DNA of 64,000 bases, taken from Actinomyces sp. AC-20-1. GTDB taxonomy: Bacteria > Actinomycetota > Actinomycetes > Actinomycetales > Actinomycetaceae. The position numbers and the translations under genes are program-made. The DNA lies in assembly GCF_023369555.1 (NCBI RefSeq), contig NZ_JACJVC010000008.1, forward strand, positions 1-64,000, read 5' to 3'. The notes beneath the pieces were generated by a model that made no database searches, was not told the origin of the DNA, and was given only the letters and a program-made list of their open reading frames with translations. Below are positions 33,045 through 43,212 of the stretch, piece after piece (position 1 is the stretch's first letter; each line of letters begins with the position of its first letter).

Positions 33045-34795
33045 GTGCGGGGTCCTTCGTCGGTGGGTGGGGTGGGCGCGCTGGGGCAGGCGGTGGTGGC
33101 GGCGGAGCCGTTGGCGAGGTCCGGCAGGGTGACGGTGCGGTGGGGGACGACGACGTCGCCCACCGTGGCCGGTCGCCTGCGGGCGGCGGTGGGGACCCGG
33201 TGGACGGGCAGGGTGCCCACGGGCACGCCCTCGACCGGCGGCGCGATGGGGTAGCGGCCGGTGAAGCAGGCGGTGCACAGCTCGCCGGCGGGCTGCGCGG
33301 TGGCCTCGACCATGCCCTCGACGGAGAGGTAGCCGAGGGAGTCGGCGCCGATGGACTGGTGGACCTCCTCCACGCGCATGCCGGTGGCGATGAGCTCGGC
33401 GCGGGTGGCGAAGTCGATGCCGTAGTAGCAGGGCCACAGCACCGGCGGGGAGGAGATCATGACGTGCACCTCGGCGGCACCAGCCTCGCGCAGCATCTTG
33501 ACCAGGGCGCGCTGGGTGTTGCCGCGCACGATGGAGTCGTCGACGACGACGAGCCGCTTGCCCTCGATGACCTCGCGCACCGGGTTGAGCTTGAGGCGGA
33601 TGCCGAGCTGGCGCAGCGTCTGGGTCGGCTGGATGAAGGTGCGGCCCACGTAGGCGTTCTTGAACAGGCCCTGGCCGTAGGGGATGCCGGAGGCCTGCGC
33701 GTAGCCGATGGCGGCGGGCGTGCCGGACTCGGGGGTGGCGATGACGAGGTCGGCGTCCACCGGGTGCTCGCGGGCCAGCGCGGCGCCCATGGCGTTGCGG
33801 GCGGCGATGACCGAGCGGCCGGCGATCTTGGTGTCGGGGCGGGCGAGGTAGACGTACTCGAAGACGCAGCCGGCGCGGCGGGGCTGGGCGAAGCGGGTGG
33901 AGCGCACGCCGTCGGCGTCGATCTCGAGCAGCTCGCCGGGCTCGATCTCGCGCACGAAGGTGGCGCCGACGATGTCGAGGGCGGCGGTCTCGGAGGCGAC
34001 CACCCAGCCGCTGCCGAGACGTCCCAGGACCAGGGGGCGCACGCCGTGCGGGTCGCGGGCGGCGTAGAGGGTGCGCTCGTCCATGAAGACGAGGGAGAAG
34101 GCGCCGCGCAGCATGGGCAGGACGCGGCGCGCCGTCTGCGAGACGGTGAGGGGCGGTGTGGTGGCGATGAGGTCGACGTCGGGCTCGACGCCGGTGGCGA
34201 GAAGGTCCTCGCCGTCGTCCCAGCCCTCGAGAAAGCCGCGTTCGGAGACCAGGGCCATGAGGGAGGCGAGGACGGCCGTGTCCGTCGAGGAGCCGCGGCC
34301 CAGCTCGCCGCGCAGGTCCTCGCCGTTCGTGGCGCGGATGCGGTCCATGAGCTGGCGGGTGTTGGTGAGGTTGCCGTTGTGGGCGACGGCGAGGGTGGAG
34401 CCGCCGGCGACGGGGCCGAGCATGGGCTGGGCGTTCTCCCAGGTGGTGGCGCCCTGGGTGGCGTAGCGGGTGTGCCCGACGGCGATGTGCCCGGGCAGGT
34501 TGGTGAGGATCTGGTCGTTGAAGACCTGGGAGACGAGGCCGAGGTCCTTGTAGACGAGGATCTTGGAGCCGTCCGTCGTGGCGATCCCGGCGGACTCCTG
34601 GCCGCGGTGCTGCAGGGCGAACAGGCCGAAGTAGCTCAGGCGGGAGACGTCCTCGCCCGGGGCCCACACGCCGAAGACGCCGCACTCCTCGCGGATGGAG
34701 GGCTCGACGAGGTCACCGGGGTTCATCGGGCTCGTGGGCAGGCCGTGGGACGTGGGGGCGGGGAGGGTGGTCTGGGTGGTGTCACCGACGCTCAC
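33041..34795 (-). CDS. purF: Amidophosphoribosyltransferase
   Basis: This enzyme catalyses the first committed step of purine synthesis: PRPP plus glutamine gives phosphoribosylamine. The 584 residues run from GTG 34795, which has GAGGATG-type pairing upstream. The nucleophile is Cys38 in REECGVFG after a 37-residue N-terminal part that is likely removed. Glutaminase motifs include QHRGQESAGIA and HNGNLTNTRQLMD; the PRPP motif is VVVDDSIVRGNTQ. The frame is open back to 34855, overlapping the broken RNB gene upstream. It is the first gene of purF-purM. Confidence 0.96.
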   Translation of the reverse strand: MSVGDTTQTTLPAPTSHGLPTSPMNPGDLVEPSIREECGVFGVWAPGEDVSRLSYFGLFALQHRGQESAGIATTDGSKILVYKDLGLVSQVFNDQILTNLPGHIAVGHTRYATQGATTWENAQPMLGPVAGGSTLAVAHNGNLTNTRQLMDRIRATNGEDLRGELGRGSSTDTAVLASLMALVSERGFLEGWDDGEDLLATGVEPDVDLIATTPPLTVSQTARRVLPMLRGAFSLVFMDERTLYAARDPHGVRPLVLGRLGSGWVVASETAALDIVGATFVREIEPGELLEIDADGVRSTRFAQPRRAGCVFEYVYLARPDTKIAGRSVIAARNAMGAALAREHPVDADLVIATPESGTPAAIGYAQASGIPYGQGLFKNAYVGRTFIQPTQTLRQLGIRLKLNPVREVIEGKRLVVVDDSIVRGNTQRALVKMLREAGAAEVHVMISSPPVLWPCYYGIDFATRAELIATGMRVEEVHQSIGADSLGYLSVEGMVEATAQPAGELCTACFTGRYPIAPPVEGVPVGTLPVHRVPTAARRRPATVGDVVVPHRTVTLPDLANGSAATTACPSAPTPPTDEGPRT

Positions 34796-34799
34796 CGGC

Positions 34800-36220
34800 T
34801 CATCCTCCCACAGGTCCACGGGGCCCTGCCGCGCGTGGGAGGAGGTGCGGCCCACTGCCGTGAGGGCCGACGGCGGCCGGGCAGCGAGTGGGGAGGGCGG
34901 CGGCCGGGCGGGCCGCCACGCACACCTCCTCGCCGTAGCGGTCCACGAGGCGTCGCAGGGGCGCGGTCACGTGCGCGTAGCGGGCGGCGATGGCGGCGTG
35001 GACCGCCTCCTGCCCCGTGGGCGCCGGAGCGCAGCCCGGGCCGAAGGCGAGGTATCCGGCGCCGCGGAACAGTCCGGCGGCCTGGTCCATGAAGGCCACC
35101 TGGGCGGGCACGCCCGGGTCGAGCGAGCGCACGAGGTCCGGGTAGGGCAGGTCCTCGGGCCAGTCGACGTCCAGGGCGCGGGCGACGCGCCGCACGCGCC
35201 GCAGGTCCCGGGGCTCGGCCGGAGGCATGGTGCGCAGGATGCCGGCGCCGGCCCGCACCATGAGCCGGGCCGCGCACATGCCGGTCAGGAGGGAGACCTG
35301 GGCGTTCCACCTCTCCACGGGCAGGGCGGCGCGGTAGGTGAGGCGGTAGCCGGGCTCAGTGCCGGCGGTGCTGGCAGAGCCGACAGTGCCGCCAGAGCCG
35401 GCAGCCGCGTCCGTCGGCGTGCGTGTGACCTCCTGCGCCGGCACGGACAGGGAGATGTCGCCGCGCAGGGCCTCCTGCTGCTCGCGCAGCCGGCCGACCT
35501 CGCTCAGCAGCGCGGGCAGGTCGGCCGGGACCGGTGCCGGCAGGCAGGCGCCGTCGTCGAGGGCGGCCTGGACCTGGGCGTAGCTGAGCCGGGCGTGTGA
35601 GCGCACGAGGGCGCGCTCGACGTGGGCGCTGGTGACAGCGCCGGCGGCGTCGAGGTCGATGGTCCACAGGTAGCAGGGGCGCTCGGCGTCCGGCAGGAGG
35701 GAGGAGGCTCCGTGGGAGAGCGGCACGGGGTGCAGCGGGGTGGCGCGGTCGGGGGCGTAGACGGTCTCGCCGCGCCGGTGCAGCTCGGTGTCGAGGGGGC
35801 CGCCGGGGGTGACGAAGGTGGCGGGTGAGGCGATGGCGTAGACGACCCGGTACCCGGCGCCGCCGGCAGCGCAGTCAGCACGGCCGGCCCCGCCCGCGCC
35901 GCCGTCATCACGGCCAGCGCCATGAGCACAGTCAGGGCCGGTCCGCTGGAGCAGGAGGGCCTGGTCGAGGTCGAGGGAGCGAGCAGGTCGATGGTGACGA
36001 GCGGGAGGTCGCGGGCGTCGCGCACCGGCAGGCCGTCGCCATGGTCCTGGGCGAGGAAGCGCTCGGCACCGCCCGCCTCCCAGGCCCGGCGGGCCGCCTC
36101 GGCCTCGGCGAGGGCCCGTGCCGGGAAGGCGTCGGGTACCCGGTGCTGCTCGCGCAGGGAGTCGCGGGCGGCGACGACGGCGGGCGGGGCGGTGTAGGCG
36201 GCGATCCGGGGACGGGGCAT
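34800..36220 (-). pseudogene. RNB-domain ribonuclease gene with frameshift and truncated C-terminus
   Basis: Two reading frames together give most of an RNB (RNase II-type) protein of the actinobacterial kind. The first starts at ATG 36220 and runs through LVTID. The second continues from LDLDQALLL through GYRVVYAIASPATFVTPGGP, RALVRSHARLSYAQVQAALD, VERWNAQVSLLTGMCAARLM and YAHVTAPLRRLVDRYGEEVC. The break is near 35970-35990, where one extra base would rejoin them. The catalytic Asp cluster sits at the break. After VCVAARPAAALP the usual last hundred residues are missing, and the frame runs into purF. It is probably inactive, unless the break is a sequencing error. Confidence 0.75.
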
Positions 36221-36277
36221 GCCCCGAACCTACCCGGGGGCGGTTCGGGGCATGCGTGCCGGTGGGGCGCTGTGCTC

Positions 36278-38428
36278 TCAGAGGGCCGGGGCGGCAGCAG
36301 CCTCCTCGAGAGCCGTCTCCCCGCGCGTGCGCGCCGCCATCTGCTTGAGCAGGAGGACTCCCGCGCAGGTGACGAGGGTGCCGGCGACGATGGACAGCAG
36401 GAACCAGAGGATGTTGTTGATCGCGAAGAACACGAAGATGCCTCCGTGCGGGGCCCGCGAGCCGACGTGCATGGCCATGGACAGCGCACCGGTGACGGCA
36501 CCGCCGACCATGGCGGGCGGGATGATGCGCAGCGGGTCGGCCGCGGCGAAGGGGATGGCGCCCTCGGAGATGAAGGAGGCGCCCAGCAGCCAGGCGGCCC
36601 GGCCGTTGTCGCGCTCGACCTCGGTGAACAGGCGCGGCCTCAGGGTCGTGGCCAGGGCGAGGGCGAGCGGCGGGACCATGCCTGCGGCCATGACGGCGGC
36701 CATGATCTCGTAGGAGGCGGTGGTGGCGGCGGCCAGGCCGGCGGTGGCGAACAGGTAGGCGGCCTTGTTGACGGGGCCGCCGAGGTCGAAGCACATCATG
36801 AGCCCGAGGATGACGCCGAGGATGACGGCGGATCCGTTGCCCGCCATGCTGGTCAGCGAGGTGGTGAGCCAGCTCATGAGGGACGACAGCGGGCCGGCCA
36901 GGATGACGTACATGACGGTGCCGACGACGAGGGTCACCGACAGCGGGATGACGACGACGGGCATGAGGCTGCGCAGCCAGCGCGGTGTGCTCAGCCCGGC
37001 GAGCCAGGCGGCCATGTACCCGGCGAGGATGCCTCCGATGAGCCCGCCGATGAAGCCCGAGCCGGTGGCGAGCGCGGCCAGGCCCATGACGAAGCCGGGG
37101 GCGATGCCGGGCCTTCCGGCCAGGCCGAAGGCGGTGTAGCCGGCCAGGGCGGGCACGAGCAGCCCCATGGAGGCGCTGCCGAGGAGGGAGAAGACGGCGC
37201 CGAGGTAGGCGGCCAGGGCGGAGCCGCCCAGGGCGTGGGGCGCCGCGTAGGCGGGGTCGGCCAGGTCGGGCAGGTTCCAGAGGCTGGCGGCGGCCAGGCC
37301 CTCACCGCTGTTGCCCATGACGATCGTCTGGGCGGTGGCGCCGATGTCGTAGCCGCCGAAGAGGAAGCCCAGGGCGGTGAGCAGGCCGCCGGCCGCGACG
37401 AAGGGGATCATGTAGGACACGCCGGTCATGACCGAGCGCCGGAGGCGGCGGGCCCAGTGGACCTTCTCCTCGGTGCCGGCCTCGCCCGTGGTGCCGGGGG
37501 TGCCGGCGGGCACCGTCGGGGCGGCGGGGTCGTCGATGGCGGCCAGGGCGCGGTCGATGAGGGAGGCGGCGTCGTTGACGGCGGCCTTGACACCGACGTC
37601 GACCACCGGCTTGCCGGCGAAGCGCTCGCGGCCCTTGACGGGCAGGTCGTGGGCGAAGACGACGGCGTCGGCGCGCTCGATGAGGGCGGGGTCGAGCCAG
37701 TCGACCCTGCCCGAGCCCTGACCCTCGATGTGGACCTCGACGCCGCGGTCCTTGCCGGCCTGCTCGAGGGCCTCGGCGGCCATGAAGGTGTGGGCGATGC
37801 CGGTGGGGCAGGAGGAGACGCCGACGATGAGGCGGGCGGGGCCCGTCGGGGCGGCGTCGTCGGCCCGGGGGGCATTGTCCGAGGCTGCTGGGGTGGCCGG
37901 GACGGCCTGGGCCGGCTGGGCATGGGGCGTCTCGGCGTCGTCGAGGAGCTCGGGCTGGACCTGCTCGGTGACGATGCGGGAGACCTCCTCGGCGGTCGCG
38001 GCCGAGCGCAGGGCGTCGGTGAAGTCGCTGCGCATGAGGCCGCGGGCGAGCTTGGCCAGGAGCTGGAGGTGGAGGTCGTCGGCGCCGTCGGGGGCGGCGA
38101 TCATGAAGACGAGGTCGGCTGGCTGGGAGTCGGCGGCGCCGAAGTCGACCGGCTCGCTCAGGCGGGCGAAGCCGAGGGAGGCGGTGAGCACGTGCGGGCT
38201 GCGGCAGTGCGGGATGGCGATGCCTCCGGGGATGCCGGTGGGTGCGGTGGCCTCGCGGGCGAGGGCGTCGGAGGCGAGTCCTTCGGCGGTGCGGGCGCGG
38301 CCGGCGGAGGCGACGACGTCGGCGAGGTAGCCGATGACGTCGGTCTTGCCGGAGCCTGCCGTGACGTCGAGGCGGATGAGGTCGGGGAGGATGAGCGGAG
38401 CGTTGTCCGCGTGCGAGGTGGGGGACAT
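36278..38428 (-). CDS. fruA: Fructose PTS enzyme IIABC
   Basis: This 716-residue fused PTS permease imports fructose as fructose-1-phosphate. The IIA domain (about 1-155) has His74 in AIPHCRSPHV. An Ala/Pro-rich linker leads to the IIB domain with Cys207 in VGVSSCPTGIAHTFMAAEAL, the fructose-type signature. The IIC domain (about 330-700) has eight or so membrane segments including FDLGGPVNKAAYLFATAG and HGGIFVFFAINNI. ATG 38428. It is last in the fruR-fruK-fruA operon, 64 bp after fruK. Confidence 0.96.
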   Translation of the reverse strand: MSPTSHADNAPLILPDLIRLDVTAGSGKTDVIGYLADVVASAGRARTAEGLASDALAREATAPTGIPGGIAIPHCRSPHVLTASLGFARLSEPVDFGAADSQPADLVFMIAAPDGADDLHLQLLAKLARGLMRSDFTDALRSAATAEEVSRIVTEQVQPELLDDAETPHAQPAQAVPATPAASDNAPRADDAAPTGPARLIVGVSSCPTGIAHTFMAAEALEQAGKDRGVEVHIEGQGSGRVDWLDPALIERADAVVFAHDLPVKGRERFAGKPVVDVGVKAAVNDAASLIDRALAAIDDPAAPTVPAGTPGTTGEAGTEEKVHWARRLRRSVMTGVSYMIPFVAAGGLLTALGFLFGGYDIGATAQTIVMGNSGEGLAAASLWNLPDLADPAYAAPHALGGSALAAYLGAVFSLLGSASMGLLVPALAGYTAFGLAGRPGIAPGFVMGLAALATGSGFIGGLIGGILAGYMAAWLAGLSTPRWLRSLMPVVVIPLSVTLVVGTVMYVILAGPLSSLMSWLTTSLTSMAGNGSAVILGVILGLMMCFDLGGPVNKAAYLFATAGLAAATTASYEIMAAVMAAGMVPPLALALATTLRPRLFTEVERDNGRAAWLLGASFISEGAIPFAAADPLRIIPPAMVGGAVTGALSMAMHVGSRAPHGGIFVFFAINNILWFLLSIVAGTLVTCAGVLLLKQMAARTRGETALEEAAAAPAL

Positions 38429-38492
38429 GGTGCTTCCTTCGGTGGTGGGGCGGGGTGGTGGTGCGGGTACCGGTGCTGGGGCCGCAGGCCGC

Positions 38493-39503
38493 TCACTCCA
38501 GGCGGGTGACGACGGCGGCTGTCGTGGGCAGGTCCTGCGGGGTCGGCAGGCGGGTGCCGGGCAGGGCGGCGGCGGCGGAGCCGTAGGCCATGGCGGTGGC
38601 GAGCCGGCCGGGCGCGTCCTCGCCCCGGGTGTCGGCCAGGACGTATCCGGCGACGGCGGAGTCCCCCGCCCCGACGGTGGAGCGCACGGCGATGTCGGGG
38701 GCGGTGGCGTGCCAGGCGGCCTCGTCGGTGACGAGGACGGCGCCGGCCGGACCGAGCGTGGCCATAACGGCGCTGATGCCGGCCCCGACGAGGACCCGGG
38801 CGGCGTCGACGACCGGGGCGAGGTCGCCGGCCAGGGCGCCCTGCTCGAGGGCCATGGCCCTCTCGGCCGGCAGCCCTGCGAGCTGGCCGAGCTCCTCGCC
38901 GTTGGGCTTGATGAGGTCGAGAGCGGCCCCGGGCAGGGCGGTGGCCAGGGCGGCGAGGGGGGCGTCGGAGGTGTCGACGGCGATGCGCACGCCGGGTGCG
39001 GCCCGTCTGAGCAGGCGCACGAGTCGCGCGTACCAGTCTGTGGGGGCGCCGGGTGGCAGTGAGCCGGACAGGACCGCCCAGGGGCGGGCCGTGTCCGTGG
39101 TGGAGGCGCGCACCGCTGCGAGCAGGGCGTCCTCGACGGCAGCGGTCTCGGCGGCGGTGAGGCCGGCGCCGGGCTCATTGAGCTTGGTCGTCGTCCCGTC
39201 GGGCTCGGTGACGGCGGTGTTGACGCGCACAGCCCCGGCGACGGAGACGGCGCGGGTCGTCACGCTGCCGGCGCCGGGCAGGGCGGCGGACTCGATGGCG
39301 GCCAGGAGCGGGTCGCCCGGTGGCGAGGGCAGGACGGCGGTGACCTCGGCCCCGCAGGCGGCGAGCACCCGGGCGACATTGAGGCCCTTGCCGCCGGGCT
39401 CGACGGTGACGGAGACGAGGCGGTTGACGCCACCGCGCTGGAGCGGGCCGGGCAGTGCGACGGTGCGGTCGAGTGAGGGGTTGGGGGTGAGGGTGGTGAT
39501 CAT
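38493..39503 (-). CDS. fruK: 1-phosphofructokinase
   Basis: This enzyme phosphorylates fructose-1-phosphate to fructose-1,6-bisphosphate. The 336 residues fit the PfkB fold: ITTLTPNPSLDRTVALPG at the N-terminus, PGGKGLNVARVLAACGAE, SLPPGAPTDWY, DLIKPNGEELGQL and the ATP/anion-hole motif STVGAGDSAVAGYV. ATG 39503 overlaps the fruR stop (ATGA). It links FruA import to glycolysis; the fba gene for the next step is at 62651. Confidence 0.95.
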   Translation of the reverse strand: MITTLTPNPSLDRTVALPGPLQRGGVNRLVSVTVEPGGKGLNVARVLAACGAEVTAVLPSPPGDPLLAAIESAALPGAGSVTTRAVSVAGAVRVNTAVTEPDGTTTKLNEPGAGLTAAETAAVEDALLAAVRASTTDTARPWAVLSGSLPPGAPTDWYARLVRLLRRAAPGVRIAVDTSDAPLAALATALPGAALDLIKPNGEELGQLAGLPAERAMALEQGALAGDLAPVVDAARVLVGAGISAVMATLGPAGAVLVTDEAAWHATAPDIAVRSTVGAGDSAVAGYVLADTRGEDAPGRLATAMAYGSAAAALPGTRLPTPQDLPTTAAVVTRLE

Positions 39504-40282
39504 GCGACAAGGACCTCTGTTCCCGAGTCGGTGAGGTGGTGGGTGAGGGCGGTGGCGGGTGGGGCGTCGGTCACGAGCAGGTCGACGTCGGACAGGTCGG
39601 CGAAGGAGACGAGGTGCTCCTGGCCGGTCTTGGTGGCGTCGGCGAGGACGACGACGCGGCGGGCGGCGCGGACCATGGCGGTCTTGACGGCCGCCTCGTC
39701 CGGGTCGGGGGTGGACAGGCCGTGCTCGGCGGTCAGGCCGTTGGTCCCCAGGATGGCGAGGTCGACGCGCAGTGGGGTGAGGGCGGCCAGGGCCTCGGGG
39801 CCGACGGCGGCCTGGGTGATGCCGCGCACCTGGCCGCCCAGTACCCGCACGGTGAGGCCGTCCCTGCCGGCGAGGCGGGCGGCGGTGAGGACGGAGGAGG
39901 TGATGACGGTGAGGGCGAGGCCCTCCGGCAGGATCCGGGCGAGGGCGCCGACGGAGGTGCCGGCGTCGAGGATGAGGGTGGTGTCGCTGGGGAGCAGCCC
40001 TCGGTCGAGCAGGGCGGTGAGGGCGGCTGAGGCGATGGCCTGCTTGGCGGGGGCGGCGTGGTGCTCGCGCTCGGCGACGGCGGTCTCGGGCAGAGTGAGG
40101 CTCGTGGCGGCGATGGCGCCGCCGTGGACCTTGCGCAGGGCTCCGGCGCGGTCGAGGGCCGTGAGGTCGCGGCGGATGGTCTCGACCGTGACGCCGTGGT
40201 CGGCGGCGAGGTCGACGACGGCGACGCGGCCGTCGCGGGCGACGGCGTCGATGATCGCCTGGTGTCGTTGCTCGGCGCCCAT
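39500..40282 (-). CDS. fruR: DeoR-family regulator of the fructose operon
   Basis: This 260-residue regulator has an N-terminal DeoR helix-turn-helix (RVAVVDLAADHGVTVETIRR with DLTALDRAGALRKVHGGA) and a sugar-phosphate sensor domain (LILDAGTSVGALARIL, DLAILGTNGLTAEHGLSTPD). It is first in the operon and probably represses it until fructose-1-phosphate appears (inferred from the family). ATG 40282 is preferred; the open frame extends 45 residues upstream, but with no DeoR character. Two inverted repeats upstream are candidate operators. Confidence 0.9.
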   Translation of the reverse strand: MGAEQRHQAIIDAVARDGRVAVVDLAADHGVTVETIRRDLTALDRAGALRKVHGGAIAATSLTLPETAVAEREHHAAPAKQAIASAALTALLDRGLLPSDTTLILDAGTSVGALARILPEGLALTVITSSVLTAARLAGRDGLTVRVLGGQVRGITQAAVGPEALAALTPLRVDLAILGTNGLTAEHGLSTPDPDEAAVKTAMVRAARRVVVLADATKTGQEHLVSFADLSDVDLLVTDAPPATALTHHLTDSGTEVLVA

Positions 40283-40300
40283 GGGACCTCCTTGCGCGGG

Positions 40301-40351
40301 GACAGCCACCATTGGCTGTCCGTTCAAGCACAATGATATGCCCGTTCGGGC
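40301..40351. promoter_or_regulatory. Inverted repeats upstream of fruR, candidate operators
   Basis: GACAGCCA (40301-40308) and TGGCTGTC (40313-40320) are a perfect dyad with a 4-nt spacer. GCCCG-TT-CGGGC lies at 40340-40351. Both fall in the first 70 bp before the fruR start, where an autoregulating DeoR protein would bind. Assignment to FruR is inferred. Confidence 0.45.
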
Positions 40352-40462
40352 GTTAGTGGAAGAGGTGGAGTCGTCAGATGTTCCGTTTTCGCGGTTCAGC
40401 AATGCCCGATCGGACACGATGACGCCGAGGGCGAGACGGGCGAAGAGGGCGCGCAGGGGCCG

Positions 40463-40499
40463 GCCGGCCCCGGGGTGGAGCGGCGCAGCCGGGGCCGGC
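40463..40499 (-). terminator. Probable terminator of the sterol-carrier-like gene
   Basis: GCCGGCCCCGG (40463-40473) pairs perfectly with CCGGGGCCGGC (40489-40499). It lies just past the stop of the gene at 40528 and faces the fruR upstream region. Confidence 0.6.
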
Positions 40500-40527
40500 G
40501 CACGGCCGGACAGCGGCTGCGGGACGC

Positions 40528-40947
40528 TCAGGCGCGCAGGAGCGGGAGGTAGGGGCTGAGGTCACAGCGCTCGCCGGAGGCGTGCAGGTCCCCGGCGGCG
40601 AGGGCGTCATTCCAGGCGAGGCGGCCGGTGGCGAGGGCGAGCCAGGTGGCGGCGTCGGTCTCGACGACGGAAGGCGGGGTGCCACGGCGGTGGACGGTGC
40701 CGGCCACGGCCTGGGTGACGCCGAAGGGCGGGACCCGGACCTCGACCGCGCGGCCCGGGGCGCAGGCGGCCAGCTCCTCGAGGGTGTAGCGCACGGCGGT
40801 GGCGTCGCGACGGCGTCGGGCCGAGCGCTCGGAGGGGCCAGGGTCCGCGGGTTGCCCACCGCCGTCCGTGCGGGCGTCGCGCTCGGCCGCCCACTCGCGC
40901 ACGGCGCGGGCGCCCGCCTCGGTGTCGATGCGTCGTCGTGCTGCCAC
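40528..40947 (-). CDS. Sterol carrier family protein
   Basis: This 139-residue protein fits the short actinobacterial SCP family often found near purF/purM: RYTLEELAACAPGRAVEVRV, then ETDAATWLALATGRLAWNDA and ALAAGDLHASGERCDLSPYL. The SCP2-like half suggests a hydrophobic ligand, but no function is established. The start is GTG at 40947. It is monocistronic and ends at a hairpin. In this genome purF lies 6 kb away, with the fru operon between. Confidence 0.8.
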   Translation of the reverse strand: MAARRRIDTEAGARAVREWAAERDARTDGGGQPADPGPSERSARRRRDATAVRYTLEELAACAPGRAVEVRVPPFGVTQAVAGTVHRRGTPPSVVETDAATWLALATGRLAWNDALAAGDLHASGERCDLSPYLPLLRA

Positions 40948-41005
40948 GACCCCGAGCGTAGCGGCCCGGGCGTCGGGTCCCTGTCCACCTCAGCGCACAC
41001 TGAGG

Positions 41006-41064
41006 CCTGAGCTCTCATACCGGGGCCTGACCAAAAGGTTCAGGTCTCAGCGTGAGAGCTCAGG
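41006..41064 (-). terminator. Nested hairpin downstream of gdhA
   Basis: CCTGAGCTCTCA (41006-41017) pairs perfectly with TGAGAGCTCAGG (41053-41064). The enclosed loop contains a second, smaller stem (CCTGACC with GGTTCAGG, one bulge). It begins 25 bp past the gdhA stop. Several CTGAG direct repeats surround it. Confidence 0.6.
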
Positions 41065-41088
41065 GCTCAGTAGCGTCAGAAGTGCAAC

Positions 41089-42438
<1,350 letters not shown>

Positions 42439-42504
42439 TCATCGAATCGTGTACGGCTGCCGGGGCTGTGCCGCGGCAACCACGCACAGGCTCCCACTCA
42501 GCCG

Positions 42505-42520
42505 GTAACTGAGAAGAAAC
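42505..42520. promoter_or_regulatory. GlnR-box-like site upstream of gdhA
   Basis: GTAAC-TGAGAA-GAAAC matches the actinobacterial GlnR consensus (gTnAC, six bases, GaAAC) exactly. It lies 79-94 bp upstream of the chosen gdhA start. The window encodes a GlnR at 939-1610. Only one a-site/b-site pair is clear; the usual second pair is not evident. Confidence 0.6.
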
Positions 42521-42612
42521 ATCTCATTCCGGGGGGGAGGTCGGGTGCGCCCACCTGCAGGGCGCCGCCGTCGGGCAGGTGCTGTCACGCGCCACGACGG
42601 CGGCCCCGCCGC

Positions 42613-43053
42613 TCAGAGCGCGCGGTAGTGCTCGTCGTCGACCGGCTCGAGCCACTCGTTCGAGGTGCTCTCACCGGGGACCGCAAGCGCGATGTGGCTG
42701 AACCACGAGTCCGCCTTGGCGCCGTGCCAGTGCTTGACCCCGGCGGGCGCGTAGACGACCGTCCCGGGCTCGAGGGAGACCGCCGGGCTGCCCTCCTCCT
42801 GGTACCAGCCGGAGCCGGCGGTGCACAGCAGGACCTGGCCGCCGCCGCTCGTGGCGTGGTGGATGTGCCAGTTGTTGCGGCAGCCGGGCTCGAAGGTGAC
42901 GTTGTGGACGCCGACGACGCAGCCGGGGTCCTCCACGAGGTTCTTCAGGAAGCTCTCGCCGGTGAAGTACTGGGCGTAGGCGGTGTTGGGCTCGCCCTTG
43001 CCGAAGACGTTGGCGGCGTCGAAGGCGGCCGCGTCCGGGGTGCTGGTGCTCAT
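42613..43053 (-). CDS. Cupin-domain protein
   Basis: This 146-residue single cupin has motif 1 WHIHHATSGGGQVLLCTAGS with metal-type His residues and motif 2 PGTVVYAPAGVKHWHGAKAD. The overall sequence resembles the cupins often linked to carboxymuconolactone decarboxylase or found alone in fermentative bacteria. No substrate can be assigned. It lies between gdhA (upstream region 187 bp away) and glgX. A copy of the 60-bp palindrome sits directly upstream. Confidence 0.85.
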   Translation of the reverse strand: MSTSTPDAAAFDAANVFGKGEPNTAYAQYFTGESFLKNLVEDPGCVVGVHNVTFEPGCRNNWHIHHATSGGGQVLLCTAGSGWYQEEGSPAVSLEPGTVVYAPAGVKHWHGAKADSWFSHIALAVPGESTSNEWLEPVDDEHYRAL

Positions 43054-43134
43054 GCTGTTCCCTTCTGCGCGGCCCCGCGGCCGCGCCGCACCCTCAGGAT
43101 AAGCGCCGCACCCCCGCCCTCACACTCCCCGAAT

Positions 43135-43194
43135 TCCTCGGTTTGCTCTCGAACGTACGGCAAAACCCCAGGGTGCTCGAGCGCAAACCGAGGA
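43135..43194. repeat. 60-bp palindromic element, copy 2
   Basis: TCCTCGGTTTGCTCTCGA (43135-43152) pairs with 43177-43194 with a single mismatch. The 24-nt loop shares GTACG and AAACCCCAGGG with copy 1 at 726-785. It lies between the glgX stop and the cupin start. Confidence 0.85.
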
Positions 43195-43212
43195 GTTAGG
43201 CGGGGATGCGGG

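Noticed and set aside
34796-34855. Longer purF start at 34855
   Set aside because: The extra residues resemble the tail of the broken RNB gene. The GTG at 34795 has a better ribosome binding site and gives a typical PurF leader.
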